Assembly: GCA_036362985.1 (NCBI GenBank)
Contig: JAYGXS010000002.1
Location: 95,067,559 to 95,131,558 of the forward strand
DNA length: 64,000 bases
Direction: 5' to 3'
Origin: Ligula intestinalis
Taxonomy: Eukaryota; Platyhelminthes; Cestoda; Diphyllobothriidea; Diphyllobothriidae
Of this stretch, positions 33,995 to 44,400 are shown in pieces (the first letter of the stretch is position 1; every line of letters begins with the position of its first letter). Position numbers and translations under genes: made by a program. Below the pieces are notes generated by a model. The model was given only the letters and a program-made list of their open reading frames with translations. It searched no databases and was not told the origin of the DNA.

Positions 33995-34734
33995 CAAGAA
34001 CCATTGCCATTGCGCACTCCGAGTCACCTACACATGATGCTGCAAGAAGTTGCACACAGTCATTCAAAACTGCATGCAGTTTAACTTTTGCAGACTGGCT
34101 AAATATGACCGGTTAAATCTTCACTAACCGTTTTGTTCAATGCTTTTTGGAAATTTGAATAAATATCGGCACCTAACATTTGCCGAACGCTGAAGTTCTT
34201 CGACCATGAGTGAACGTATGCATGCTTTAAACTGTCCTGAACCAGAGCATAGGGAAAGGAAAAGCTCGCATTCCATTTGTATTGGATAACGCCTTTGTTT
34301 TCCAGAAAAGATTCAACAGATTGTGCAAGGTAGTCAAACAGCTGAAACAATCACTCAAATATATTTTCACACCTCATCTATAGAGCAGCTGTAATACTTC
34401 TTGGGCAAATAATAAACACTTTGATCAACTATCGGCTTCCCTGAATGCTTTGGTGAAAAAGTAACGAGAAGTATTTTATGCATTGAACCAACGAAATCTA
34501 TTGCGAGGAATCTTCCATATTCTACTTTTTGATGAGAATATGAAAATTAACCTTTTCCCGTTGGAAGCCGGCAAACGTGGGTGTTAAACATGCGCAAATC
34601 AGTCTTCGCATTTTCTACATTTCGCAAAGATCGCGTCATTTCGGATCGACATGATGCCATTATTTCTTGCAGATCTGATTTCTTCGGATAAAATGCAGCA
34701 CAAAAGTTTTTGACCTTTTTGGGGATTTTATTAG
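33995..34734 (-). CDS. Hexokinase-like protein, four exons, N-terminal half (partial)
   Basis: Exons 34734-34552, 34524-34373, 34341-34129 and 34094-33995 are separated by GT-AG introns of 27, 31 and 34 nt. Together they give 215 codons in one open frame with matching phases. Landmarks follow hexokinase order: MFNTHVCRLPTGK; EYGRFLAIDFVGSMHKIL (family: ALDLGGTN.R.L); LFDYLAQSVESFLENKG; FSFP followed by WSKNF (family FTFSFPC and WTKGF); then AVLNDCVQLLAAS (family VNDTVGTL.) and MVLG before a donor site. Hexokinases phosphorylate sugars with ATP in the cytosol. The phosphate-1 loop has lost Gly-Gly-Thr-Asn, and NDT has become NDC, although the catalytic Asp and the Lys of the sugar-binding loop remain. 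The first exon start (34734) follows 'catatatag' and is less certain. The first exon(s) and the C-terminal half are not identified. Preserved frames across four exons argue against a processed or dead copy. Confidence 0.75.
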
Positions 34735-35496
34735 CTATATATGAAAATTTACTATTTCATTGGTCATAATGGGTGGCGGGTGACTTGCCACACGCACGGC
34801 GATCGGGATCGAAGGACTTGGAAGGCATTATCTTATGATTATGGACATACATTTCATTATCCACTAGATTTGGATTTTGCCTATAGCCAATATAAAAGAA
34901 CGGGAATATACGGTTTTGCTGTCGACATAGTCAGACCGAAGACTGCGCGTTAAATAACGAACGTTTTTGAAAACGGACTCTTTTCCACTTATTGTATTGT
35001 TGATCACGATTAACAAAGTGAATCAACCCGACAAAGGACAATTTCAAAAATACATTCTTTTAATTCACTTTATTAAGGGAAGAAGGCTTTTGTATTTCTC
35101 AAGTAGTTTTACGAGATCTTATTAGTTTAATAAGAGTTCAAAACCTGCAATAAAATATAGAATATGGTCCGATAGCGCGAAAAGAAAAAATGGGCAGGAA
35201 GTATGTGGAACATGCACTTGTTTCTCCATCCCAAAATGGAACGAGAAAGCAAAAAAGTGCCATATTGTCTGACAGGAAAGGGCAGGTGGACGAATATTTA
35301 TAAAAGGTTATGAAACAGAAAGAAATCCGTGGACAGGTATGGTAAAATTGAACAGATTATTTCAAAAGAAAGCATCGGTGTGCATTTAATCCTTTATATA
35401 CGCAAACATGTTATTCAATGGAGGTATGCAATATTGTTTTATATGATCTCATGTCCACACATGCATAGGTTTTTTGACTAGATCATAATGGTAAAC
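34735..35496. other. Upstream flank of the hexokinase-like exons, with a LINE-tail scrap
   Basis: The plus-strand open frame 34741-34953 has no recognisable motif. At 35060-35092, 'cactttattaagggaagaag' and the following bases match the minus-strand 3' end of the LINE family at 59.35 kb. It is a very short 5'-truncated insertion or a shared tail. The promoter and first exon of the hexokinase-like gene are expected in or beyond this stretch but were not recognised. Confidence 0.35.
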
Positions 35497-36779
35497 GGTC
35501 AGTCAGTCAGTATATTTGAGGGGAAAATAAGCTTACGCCTTTGAACTCCTTATTTGTCACATCAAAATCTCAAGAGTTATAAGCAGTGTAACAAACTTTC
35601 AGTCAGGAATATATAGACCCTCACATGGTGCAGTGGTGTTTCGAGGCTAATTTGTCACATAGTTCCCGTTGTGCTGCAGCATGTGTATATCAAGTCGGTG
35701 TTTGCATGTCTCCACAGATTGGGACATAACAATCGCCTCGAGAATGTAATTCCACGGGCCCACGACCCAATTAGACAAAAAAATACTTACATACGTCCAA
35801 TCTTCCTTGGAGCGCATACAGTTTGAAGGGATGTCCCGGATATTATTTGAAGTGGCGAGTTGGAAAAAGTCGTCACACATGGGAGTGCCGTCCAAGCCAC
35901 GCACAATAGGGAAGGTTTGTATCAAATCTCCGCGTAACTGCCTATAACTCAGAGAAAAGAGGTTAAGGTTATTTAGCCCGCCGCTGCACCCTCTCAAGTA
36001 CTTTATAATCCTGCTGCATCCACGGTCTGCAGGCTTAAATCGCGTATTCAAGATGTGGCCTTATGAAGGTACCGAAGATTTTCGAGAAACAGTCTTCATC
36101 AAAAACTTTGAATGTCCGTTTGATGGCATGCAACATTGAAGTTGCAGTTTTAGCGGCCTTACAACATAGTGTCGAAGGTTTGAGGTTGTCTGTCATCCAG
36201 ATGCCGATGTTATTCTGTATTTCTGTTTCTTGGAGTGGGATTCCGTTCAGATGATAGGTTCGCGCATCAGGGACCGAATTTCGATTTCCCAGGCGCAGCA
36301 GAGTGCATTTGTTTGAATTAAAGGTCAGCAGCCATCTATGCGACCAATCGTTTAATCGACAAAGAATTTCCTGGGAGTTATATTCATCGGCAACACGCTT
36401 GATGACCTTCCAAATTTTTCATCATCTGCAAACATGGAACACTCGCAGTCCAATTCCTTTACACAATCATTAACGAACAAGAGAAAGAGGGTGGGTCTGA
36501 GTACTGAACCTTGACTCCGCTCTCGATGACTGTGTGCCTTGATTGTTGTCGCCTTACACCCATCGTTTAGAAACGACCAGCGCGGAAATGCTCAATCCAC
36601 GTAAGAAGTCTGCCTCCGATACCCATCAGTCTCAACTTGTGCAGGAGACGTTGGTGTGGAATACTGTCGAAGGCCTTCTGGAAATCAATATAGGCTGCAT
36701 GTACGGTTACTTTTGCATAAATTGCCCCTGTGCAGCTTTGCATCGTGTAGTGAAAGTTTGTTACACATGACCTAGGGGA
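35497..36779 (-). pseudogene. Older CR1-like LINE, 3' half (host of a nested insertion)
   Basis: Reading down the minus strand, YIDFQKAFDSIPHQRLLHKL (36.70-36.63 kb) is reverse transcriptase motif A (Asp of YxDF). Further down come broken palm frames and then LSYRQLRGDLIQTF and IVRGLD (about 35.94-35.88 kb), the C-terminal block of this LINE group. The 3' end near 35500 reads 'ggagttcaaaggcgtaagc' and finishes with repeated TGAC units, parallel to the newer family's 3' end. The missing middle continues at 40055-40475, on the other side of a newer plus-strand LINE. Multiple stops and frameshifts mark an old copy. Confidence 0.7.
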
Positions 36780-36792
36780 GGACAGTCGGAAG

Positions 36793-37257
36793 GTGAGTAC
36801 CACTCGTATAAACTGCATAGTCATAAAAGGCATGACAGAAGGTACTTCCGATACCCCGAAATCAAGATTAGAAGAGGACAGGAAGTTATTTAAAGAATAT
36901 CTGAAATTCCTCCTAAAGGGTGAGGAAAAAGTCGAAGTTCTTAAGGCATTCCGAATGGGCCGTATAACAGACGCAAAAGATGAACAACGCCAACCAAGAC
37001 CGTTGAAGGTTGTTCTCAAGAGTGAGGCTGAGGTCCAGCTATTGTTAAGCAGGAAACCAGTACTTAGATACTCACACCCAACGGTTTTTTTTCAGCGGGA
37101 TTTTTCCCCCGCGGAGCGGGAGAAATGGAGATTGCTAAAAGTAGAACTCCACAGGAGATGCGAACTCGGCGAGAGCAATCTTCGAATTCTGAACGGGGAG
37201 ATCGTCCATGTCCCGAGGTCACTCCTCTGGAGAAAGCCGATAACACTAACAGCCTAG
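36793..37257 (+). CDS. LINE ORF1 protein, C-terminal part
   Basis: 154 codons, open. It starts inside ORF1 because the element is 5'-truncated; the same sequence sits in the middle of ORF1 in the 62.5-63.5 kb copy (RINCIVIKGMTEG there with one change). Conserved blocks include KAFRMGRI, PLKVVLKSEAE and SPAEREKWRLLK, which resemble an RNA-binding fold of LINE ORF1 proteins. It overlaps the start of ORF2 (37125) in another frame, a typical LINE arrangement. Without its N-terminus it is unlikely to work. Confidence 0.55.
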   Translation: MSTTRINCIVIKGMTEGTSDTPKSRLEEDRKLFKEYLKFLLKGEEKVEVLKAFRMGRITDAKDEQRQPRPLKVVLKSEAEVQLLLSRKPVLRYSHPTVFFQRDFSPAEREKWRLLKVELHRRCELGESNLRILNGEIVHVPRSLLWRKPITLTA

Positions 37258-39931
37258 TCGGGATAGAAAACAGTCCATCTCCATCAGCACCGACAGCCCC
37301 CTGCATGCAATCTCACGCAAGAGGCAACCGCCTGCATAAAGTGGTGAATAAGTCTAAATTGAGCTTTCTTTACACTAATGCCCAAAGTCTTCCCTCAAAA
37401 ATTGATGAACTCAAGGCAGTACTTTCGGAGCGGAAACCTGATGTAGTTGCCATAACGGAAACATGGCTAAAAGCAGAAATTGCAGATTCGGAGATTTCGA
37501 TTCCAGCATACCAGCTTTTCCGCAAAGACCGCCAAAACCGACAAGGAGGTGGGGTTGTCGTGTATGTCAGAACTGAAATCTCTGTTGTAGAAAGAGAACA
37601 CACTCTAGCCCTGGAGTATGAGTCCGTCTGGTTAAAGATCAAGAAGGCGAATTCACAGAACCTTGAATTCCTGGCCGTTTACCGGCCACCAAACATTCTG
37701 AGTGGAGCCGACGACTCACTACTTGGTCTGGTGAAGGAAGCTGCTAGCCAGCAGGAGGTTCTCATCGTTGGTGACTTCAACGCCCCTGCAATTGAATGGA
37801 ACAACCTGACAGTTGAGGCGGCGTCAACTTCCTTTAGTTCCAAATTAATGGATCTCACGCTTGACCTGTCTCTAGTTCAGAACGTTAAGGGCATAACCAG
37901 ATTTCGAGAAAACCAGCGGGCAACCTGTTTGGATCTCATTTTTACGAAGGATTCGTCCTACATAGATGAAGTTCATTCAAGTGCTCCGCTCGGTAAGAGT
38001 GATCATATGACGCTAATGTGGGATTACTCACTCCATACTCAACGGCTGAGGAAAATGGAGGACCAGCCAAACATATGGAAGGCAGATTTTAATTCAATGA
38101 AGAATGCACTATCGACCGTGAATTGGGACTGCCTACTCAAGGGGGATCCGGAGGAAGATTGGAGATCACTCAAGAGGGTTGCATTAGATCTGCTGAAGCG
38201 CTTTTGCCCGGTCAAGGTACACAGGACGACTAGTCGTCCTGCCTGGTTGACGAGAGACCTTAACAGGCAACTGAAGAAGAAGAATAGAAAATGGAAGTTG
38301 TTCAGGAAAACTGGGTCGCCAGTACACCTCGAGGAATTCCGACGCCAAAGAAATGCAGTAAAAAAATCAATTCGCCAGGCCAGGAAAAACTATGAATCAA
38401 GAATCCTCCAACAGGCCGAAGAAAAGCCCAAAATTCTATTCCGCTATATTAACAGTAGATTAAAAAACAAGGATCCTGTCGCAGTACTTAAGAATGATGA
38501 TGGCGGAGAAGTCGTTGAGAATGACGAGAAAGCCGAGTACTGTAGCCGGTTCTTTGCCTCGGTATTCACTAGGGAAACCGAGCTTCAATTTGATAATGCC
38601 AACAGTGCTGTTGCAAAAGCCGGTCCGGCACTTCATTCTCTACTATTTCCAGCATCTGTAGTTGAGAGGGAGCTGCAGAGCCTCAAAGAAGCAAAGTCAT
38701 CCGGTCCAGAAAATATACCAGCCAAGTTCTTGAAAGAATTGGCAAGCGAACTCTCAGAGCCCCTAGCACATATCTTTCGTTCTTCATTTGAACTAGGAAA
38801 ACTGCCATCTGAATGGAAAATGGCAAATATTTACCCGATATACAAGGGCGGAGCCCGAACGAAGGTCAACAATTACCGGCCCGTCAGCCTAACTTGTATT
38901 TGCTGTAAGGTGATGTGTGCATCGGTGACTCAAAGTCAAGCCCTACATATGTTCTGAGTGGCGTCCCCCAAGGCTCTGTCTTAGGGCCACTGCTCTTCCT
39001 TATCTATATCAACGACTGTGTCAACGACCTGGGTTGCAGTGCTATCATGTTTGCCGACGACGTCAAACTCTGGAGAGCCATCAGGTCTGATGCCGATAGG
39101 AAAGCGCTTCAAGAGAGTCTCAATCGACTTAGCTGCTGGTCTGCTCGTTGGCTTTTAAACTTCAACATTAGTAAGTGTGTGGTTTTAAGACTCCGTACTA
39201 GAAGGACTGATGAGGAGAACGATTCCTTCCAATACCTCCTCGATGGGCACCCGCTTTCAAATGTGAACGAACAAAAGGATCTCGGTGTTCTGATAAATTC
39301 CTCACTCAAACCATCTACTCAGTGTGTAAAGGCAGCTAAACGCGCGACACAGGTGCTGTTTGCGATTAGGCGGGGATTCGTCAACATTGACAAGGAGCTC
39401 TTCAGGAAAACCTACGGAGCGTTTGTTCGGTCCCACTTGGAGTATGCTGTCCAGGCCTGGCCTCCGTGGTTCAAGAAGGATTATCTGCACCTGGAACGAG
39501 TGCAGGCGAGGGCTACGAAGATGGTCAAGAATCTTGGTCATCTGCCTTATGAAGACAGACTGACCGAACTTGATCTTTTCCCTCTCAATTATAGACAACT
39601 CCGCGGGGACCTCATACAAACCTACCGAATTGTTAGAGGCCGAGACTGTGCCCTAGAATTTGATGATTTCTTCGAATTGGCTCGGACTGACCATCTGCGA
39701 GGTCATCCTTTTAAACTACAGAGGAAACCGTCCCGTATCGACGTTCGACGAAACGCCTTCTCTCAGAGGGTCATTGGAGCGTGGAACGGACTCCCGGAAG
39801 ATGTGGTCCTCTCAGATACTGTTGAAATTTTTAAACGCAAACTTGATTCTCATTTGCTGAGAAACTGTGGCAGATATAATGAACAAAGTGTCAGTAGCAG
39901 CACCTTGCAACTGGCTCACACTTATCGCTGA
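37125..39931 (+). pseudogene. LINE ORF2: endonuclease and reverse transcriptase, with internal deletion
   Basis: The first frame (37125-38957) has an intact-looking APE-type endonuclease: NAQSLPSKIDEL, AITETWL, GGGVVVYVR, GDFNAP and KSDH carry the catalytic Asn, Glu, Asp and His. It then enters the reverse transcriptase with NYRPVSLTCICCKVM. At about 38911 it jumps to CIGDSKS. Against the 59-63 kb copy, 295 nt are missing, shifting the frame and deleting motif A. The second frame (38915-39931) carries GVPQGSVLGPL (motif B), FADD (motif C) and the C-terminal LNYRQLRGDLI block. The break makes the polymerase inactive. Confidence 0.8.
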
Positions 39932-40052
39932 TGTTAAGCCTACATTTTTACATTTTTATTATGTACTATTGTTACGGTGGACCTATTATGCGATTTTGGT
40001 TATGAATAGGGAGCTCAAGGGCGAAAGCCTTCTTCCCTTAATAAAGTGACTT

Positions 40053-40475
40053 AAAGTGACTTACCCCTACGAAAGCCATATTGCGCATTCGACAAATATT
40101 GTGAGTTTCACAATATATCATTAATTGCTTCTTGATTATCTTCTACATTACCTTGCAGCATATGGAGGCCAGACTCACGGGCCTGTAGTTGTTCGCAGAT
40201 GCACGACTACCGTTTTTGCAAAGCGGTGTAATATGCGCAGTTTTCCAGTCCGGAGGAAGTACTTTAGTATCAAATGATTTCTGGCACATTATGGAAAGTG
40301 GTTTAGCCAGCTCTCTAGCAAGTTCCTTGAGCAATGTCGCAGGAATCTCATCTGGACCCGGAGATTAACATTCCTTCAAGCTTTTTAGTTCTCGGAAAAT
40401 CGTCTCTTCTCCAAACAAAATATCCTCAATATTTGGTGCTCCCGCGACCTCGTCAACAGTTGCGACGAAGGCAGT
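40053..40475 (-). pseudogene. Older CR1-like LINE, 5' part of the nested host
   Basis: The minus strand reads LLKELARELAKPL, then SFDTKVLPPDWKTAHITP and NNYRPVSLASICCKVM (40.33-40.14 kb), the start of the reverse transcriptase. A stop and frameshift follow, then QYGFRRGKS, interrupted exactly there by the newer LINE. The next residues of the same protein resume at about 36.77 kb. At 40475 the element is truncated against the 3' part of another LINE on the plus strand. Confidence 0.7.
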
Positions 40476-41682
40476 TCAAGTCAAATTACGTAAACACTTA
40501 AGTACGGAGGATATAAAGTCCGTGTTATCCATCTCTTTCCTAAACACACAACGTTTGGACTTTGACAAGGGTCTCCCTGGTATCTGAGGTGGTTATGTTT
40601 ATGTAACATTGTTTTCCATGTATGTCTAGTTCTTCCTCTTTTGAGTGATATTTGCAACGATGTTTCGTCCACTTCTCTGTGCAGTCATCATTGCCGTTTC
40701 ACCATTCTCCGTTTTACAACCTTGACGATGGACTTCATGGTCTCTAATCGTGCTCACGGTGGTTCTGCTATTTTTGCCAGCTCGTCGCTGGACTCCGCAG
40801 TCTACAAGGTCACATCTCCGGCGTTTCGGTGATGATCACGTGACCTCTGCCGTTCCCTCATCTTGTCGATTATATTTATATTACATTGTTTTCCGTTTAT
40901 GTCTATTTCTTCCTCTATAGAGTGATATTTGCAACGATGTTTCGTCCCCGTCTCTGTCCAGTCATCATTGCCGTTTCTCCGTTCCGCGTTTTACAACCCT
41001 GATGATGGGCTTAATGGTCTCCAATCGTGCTCATGGCGGTTCTGCTATTTTCGCCAGCTCGTCGCTGGTCTCCGCAATCCACAAGGTCGCATCTCCGGCG
41101 TTTCGGTGATGATCACGTGACCTCTGCTGTTCTTTCATCTTGTCAACCCTGTTTTCCGCGATGACCTCCTCCGGTCCCACCTCCTCGATGGTTGATCATG
41201 GAGCCAGTCGGGCGGTATTACAGTGGTGAACGACAGCCTTTACTGCTATCTGATTTCTCCACTTGACAAGAAGCATTTCCATACCTCATAGGTTCTCATC
41301 AGCAGTCCTCTCTCATTGCAATACAATCAATCCTATCAATCAACCTCCTTAATATTGCAACAGCCGTTTTTTTATTCTATGTTTGTTTTCGTTATAAGTG
41401 GGGGTCGGCTGAACATTGTCCCCGTTTTAATGGTAGGAGTTTTTTTCACTGCTTCCTCTTTAGTCCACTATGCGTTTTTAGAGAGTGTTGACTGCTATTT
41501 TAAAATGACGATATGTTGGTGGGTATTAATTTTATCTGCCAACAGTACTAAACGCTCCCGCTGCCTATGTGGTTGTTCACGGAGAGCAGCATTTATCAAC
41601 TTTGTATTTATTTTTCAACAGCACTAAGCTTGCAGTGACGAGGCCCTTCGGGCCTTAAATATAAAATTTATTTATTTATTTG
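40474..41682 (+). mobile_element. LINE 3' fragment: C-terminus, long 3'UTR, hairpin and (TTTA)n tail
   Basis: From 40474, 'caaattacgtaaacactta' and 'gatataaagtcc' match the C-terminal coding end at 44.28-44.33 kb (FKDKLHKHLTSEDIKSLL). A 3'UTR of about 1 kb follows, including a 277-bp tandem duplication. The end is a small hairpin (GGCCC TTC GGGCC, about 41643-41655) followed by AAATATAAAATTTATTTATTTATTT. A hairpin before a short-repeat tail is typical of LINE 3' recognition structures. Heavily 5'-truncated. Confidence 0.55.
40645..41150 (+). repeat. 277-bp tandem duplication in a LINE 3'UTR
   Basis: 'gtgatatttgcaacgatgtt' occurs at 40645 and again at 40922. The following text ('cagtcatcattgccgtttc', 'gccagctcgtcgctgg', 'ggcgtttcggtgatgatcac') is repeated in order. 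Two units are visible and they differ at scattered positions. Confidence 0.75.
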
Positions 41683-42329
41683 GTGAAAACTGACTAAAAT
41701 AACTCAGCAAAATGTTCTGTTTTGTTTTTACATTTGGAGATTTCGAGACCATCATCATTTGGCATAACAGGAATCGGGTCCCTGTTGTGTGTGCTTTTCC
41801 TCAAATAACTGTACAACTGTGTTAGGGCATATCAAAATCATACCCTTCATTTAAAAGAAAACAATTGTAACTGTTGCGTCCAGTTCTCATTTGCACGTGG
41901 AAAACCATTCCGAAGAACAGCTCGAATGATGGCGACTGCGGGCATCCAGTAAGATTAAACGTGTTATAAAATAGAGTTCATTATCTATCTACGATAAACA
42001 CTGCTTTGGTCTGCGTTTTACACAGTGTTCACAACTCGAAGTAGCAAGGAAATTATGCATTCCGTTACCATTTCCGGGTGAAGAGTGAATCGACGTAAAC
42101 GAAGGACATGAGTGGCAATCAGATATAATTAGCCACAATTCGTAGGAATTAGAGATATTAGACCACAAAATTTTCTGAAACTTTCTGAAATGGTTAATTT
42201 CTTATCACCTTATTGATTGCCCTTCTCAAAATATCGATTACTCGAATTGTACTGCTCGTAAATTGCGGGTTCACAAATAGCGTAACTCTGAGTCGTCTGT
42301 AATGGAAACTTAGTTTTATAGTATTGCCA
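41683..42329. other. No recognisable gene
   Basis: AT-rich, with no motif-bearing frames. It may be old repeat sequence. Confidence 0.4.
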
Positions 42330-42460
42330 GCAAAGACAAGGCCGTACTAGCCGTCGTATGGCTGCTGTCAGACTCCGAAAATGAGACGCCATGCTGATAG
42401 GCACGAATGGATAACGTTAGCGATCTGTGGGCGTTCATTAACGAGTGGATACTGAGTTAG
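42330..42460 (+). repeat. Single arm of the fold-back/SINE family
   Basis: 'ttgccagcaaagac', 'gttagcgatc' and 'cgttcattaacgagtgg' correspond, with substitutions, to the right arm of the 30.2-31.2 kb fold-back element ('ttgctggcaacg', 'catcagcgatcggtgaacgt'). No partner arm is seen nearby. Confidence 0.35.
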
Positions 42461-42789
42461 TATGTTTTTAAAAACTGGAAAATTTGAATAAAATTGTATT
42501 CTGCAATGTTACGGTCAAGCAACATCTCCGACAGTAGCCGTTTTAGTCATGCCCATCGTAAATACTCGGCATCTTCCAAATACCTTGTTATGTCGGAGGC
42601 ATCAATATGAGTCATTCTGATCCACCTATCACCATACCAATATGGCCCATTTGTTCAATTTCGCTACGCCATTCAGGCTTGACGTCCGAGGTTTAAGTAG
42701 GACTATTTACAACTTAAACGAAAGCACGTGAGGTCTACAAATACAGTAAATGAACCTTAATCATCTGTGTCGCAACCCCAGACTGCCTG

Positions 42790-44400
42790 AAGTTGAAAGA
42801 TATGAAGTTGATTTTTTAGTCTTCGGGAACTGACGGTATTCCAAACGCAGTTATCAAAAGTGTGACGAGCTTCCAACGGTTGCTTAGCCATTTTTTCTCA
42901 GCCTATCTCATAAGCAAATTGTTTCCTGACTCCTGGGAGGCATCCATTTTTTGAGTCGGGACCTCGTTCGGACGTAAATCATTATCGGAACGGTCATTAA
43001 AACTCTAGCTCTAACTAAACTTCTCAAAAAGATAATTTTTATTTACATGCTTCACTTTTGCCTAGAAAACAAGGTTTTAAGTGACTCGCAGCATGGTTTT
43101 CTACCGGAAGGATCATGTGAAACGTGTCACCTAAATTTTCTAATCCTTGTCACTTCCCTTTGTAAGGTGAAGCCATCAGTGGTTGCGGTCTACTTTGGTC
43201 TTAGGAATACCTTCCACAAGGTACTTCACAAACATCTTCTGATGAGAGCGAAAGCCCTCGGCATCCGAGTTCCGCTCCTTGCTTTCGTTGGTCCCTACAG
43301 CTGTAACCGTACTCAGAAGGTCAAGTAAGTTATGGACAGCAATGTAGTCCGGTTTTAGATGATATTTAGCTATGGCAACTTATCAGAAACACTTATGACG
43401 AGCAAACGCTGCAAGAAGGTATTGACCGTCTAGATGAATGGTCCAAAATGGTAAATGTTGTTTAACTTTGAGAAGTGTGTTACACTACTGCTCACAGTGT
43501 GTAAGGCGAGCGCTATGAGCAACTCCCACAACTAATTTCTTAATGGCAAGCGCTTTTCGAACCCTACCAAACAAAAGGACCCGGGAACCACAATTGCGCC
43601 ATCTCTAAATATCCTCTTCCTAGTGGGTAAGGGCTGCCAAGAGGGTGACCATTGTCCTGTTTTGCATTAAACGAAAATTTGTTGATAGTCTTTCGAATAC
43701 TCTGCTATGAGAACGATGGTCCACAACGGACTTAGGTCTAAGTTACACGAATAAACTAGAATTATCGCCCAATGCGGATCGAATTTCTGCAATGGATACA
43801 CATGTATGTGGTTTTATATCACGTATTTTTTTCTTCTGTAACTAAAGTTTAAACTTAACCGCGTGTCTATTCTCCCTATTGTAGGATATTGTTGTCTCTT
43901 CTTTGGTTTAATAATTGCATCTGACAGCGGTAAGGTTGAAAATATTCTGAGATTTTTTACTCGAAAAGTATTTTTTCCTTAATCCAGTGTTTCCTCATAC
44001 GAAGAAATGGCAGTTAGTGAACATGACATTTCCGTTGGTTAGACGACTCGAAGCCCGCCTCTGCTTCCTGTTTCGCGTTAACTCCAGTCTAAATCTCCCA
44101 AAAATTAACGCTCTTTCTCCGACAGATCGATCTTATGCCAGTCGTTATTCCTTCAAGATCCTTCCACGACTCCTTAAGGTCCACATCTAATCATTCTCGT
44201 ATTTTTGCCTTCAAATATGTCTTGCTCTGGAGTAATATTCATCTTAAAATTAGGTTGTCATCTTCCTTAGCAGTTTTCAAAGACAAATTACATAAACACT
44301 TAACTTCCGAAGATATAAAGTCCCTTTTATCCATCTCCTCCCCACACAAACAACTGTTGGCCCTTGAAGAGGGTCCTCTTGGTATTTGAGATGGTTTCCT
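42790..44400 (+). pseudogene. Decayed LINE reverse transcriptase
   Basis: Broken frames in order: GTDGIPNAVIKSV and FPDSWEASI (about 42.83-42.95 kb); VLSDSQHGFLPEGSCETCHL and a motif A relic VAVYFGLRNTFHKVLHKHLL, where FGLRNTF stands in for the usual DF.KAFD (43.07-43.23 kb); GIDRLDEWSKM, NFEKCVTLLL, NGKRFSNPTKQKD and KRKFVDSLSNT (43.4-43.7 kb); and the C-terminus FKDKLHKHLTSEDIKSLL (44.28-44.33 kb). The catalytic motif C is not recognisable. It is clearly a different, older family than the 36.8-kb LINE and is inactive. Confidence 0.65.

Larger units (their letters stand above)
36780..40052 (+). mobile_element. CR1-like non-LTR retrotransposon, 5'-truncated, nested
   Basis: The 5' end joins near 36780, partway into ORF1. 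It then has ORF2 with endonuclease and reverse transcriptase and a 3' end 'aataaagtgacttaaagtga' without a poly(A) tail. The flanking sequence on both sides belongs to one minus-strand LINE: the left side ends '..ttacacatgac' and the right side starts '..ttacccctac', and joining them restores the order of reverse transcriptase residues. A possible 4-bp TGAC duplication is confounded by the element's own TGAC end. It is closely similar to the minus-strand copy at 59.3-63.5 kb, so the family moved recently. Confidence 0.8.

Noticed and set aside
34741..34953. 70-codon plus-strand open frame next to the hexokinase-like exons
   Set aside because: No motif, no splice context, and it lies on the strand opposite to the supported gene; probably chance.
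40645..41150. LTR pair
   Set aside because: The two 277-bp units are adjacent with no internal region, lack LTR tips, and lie inside a LINE 3'UTR.
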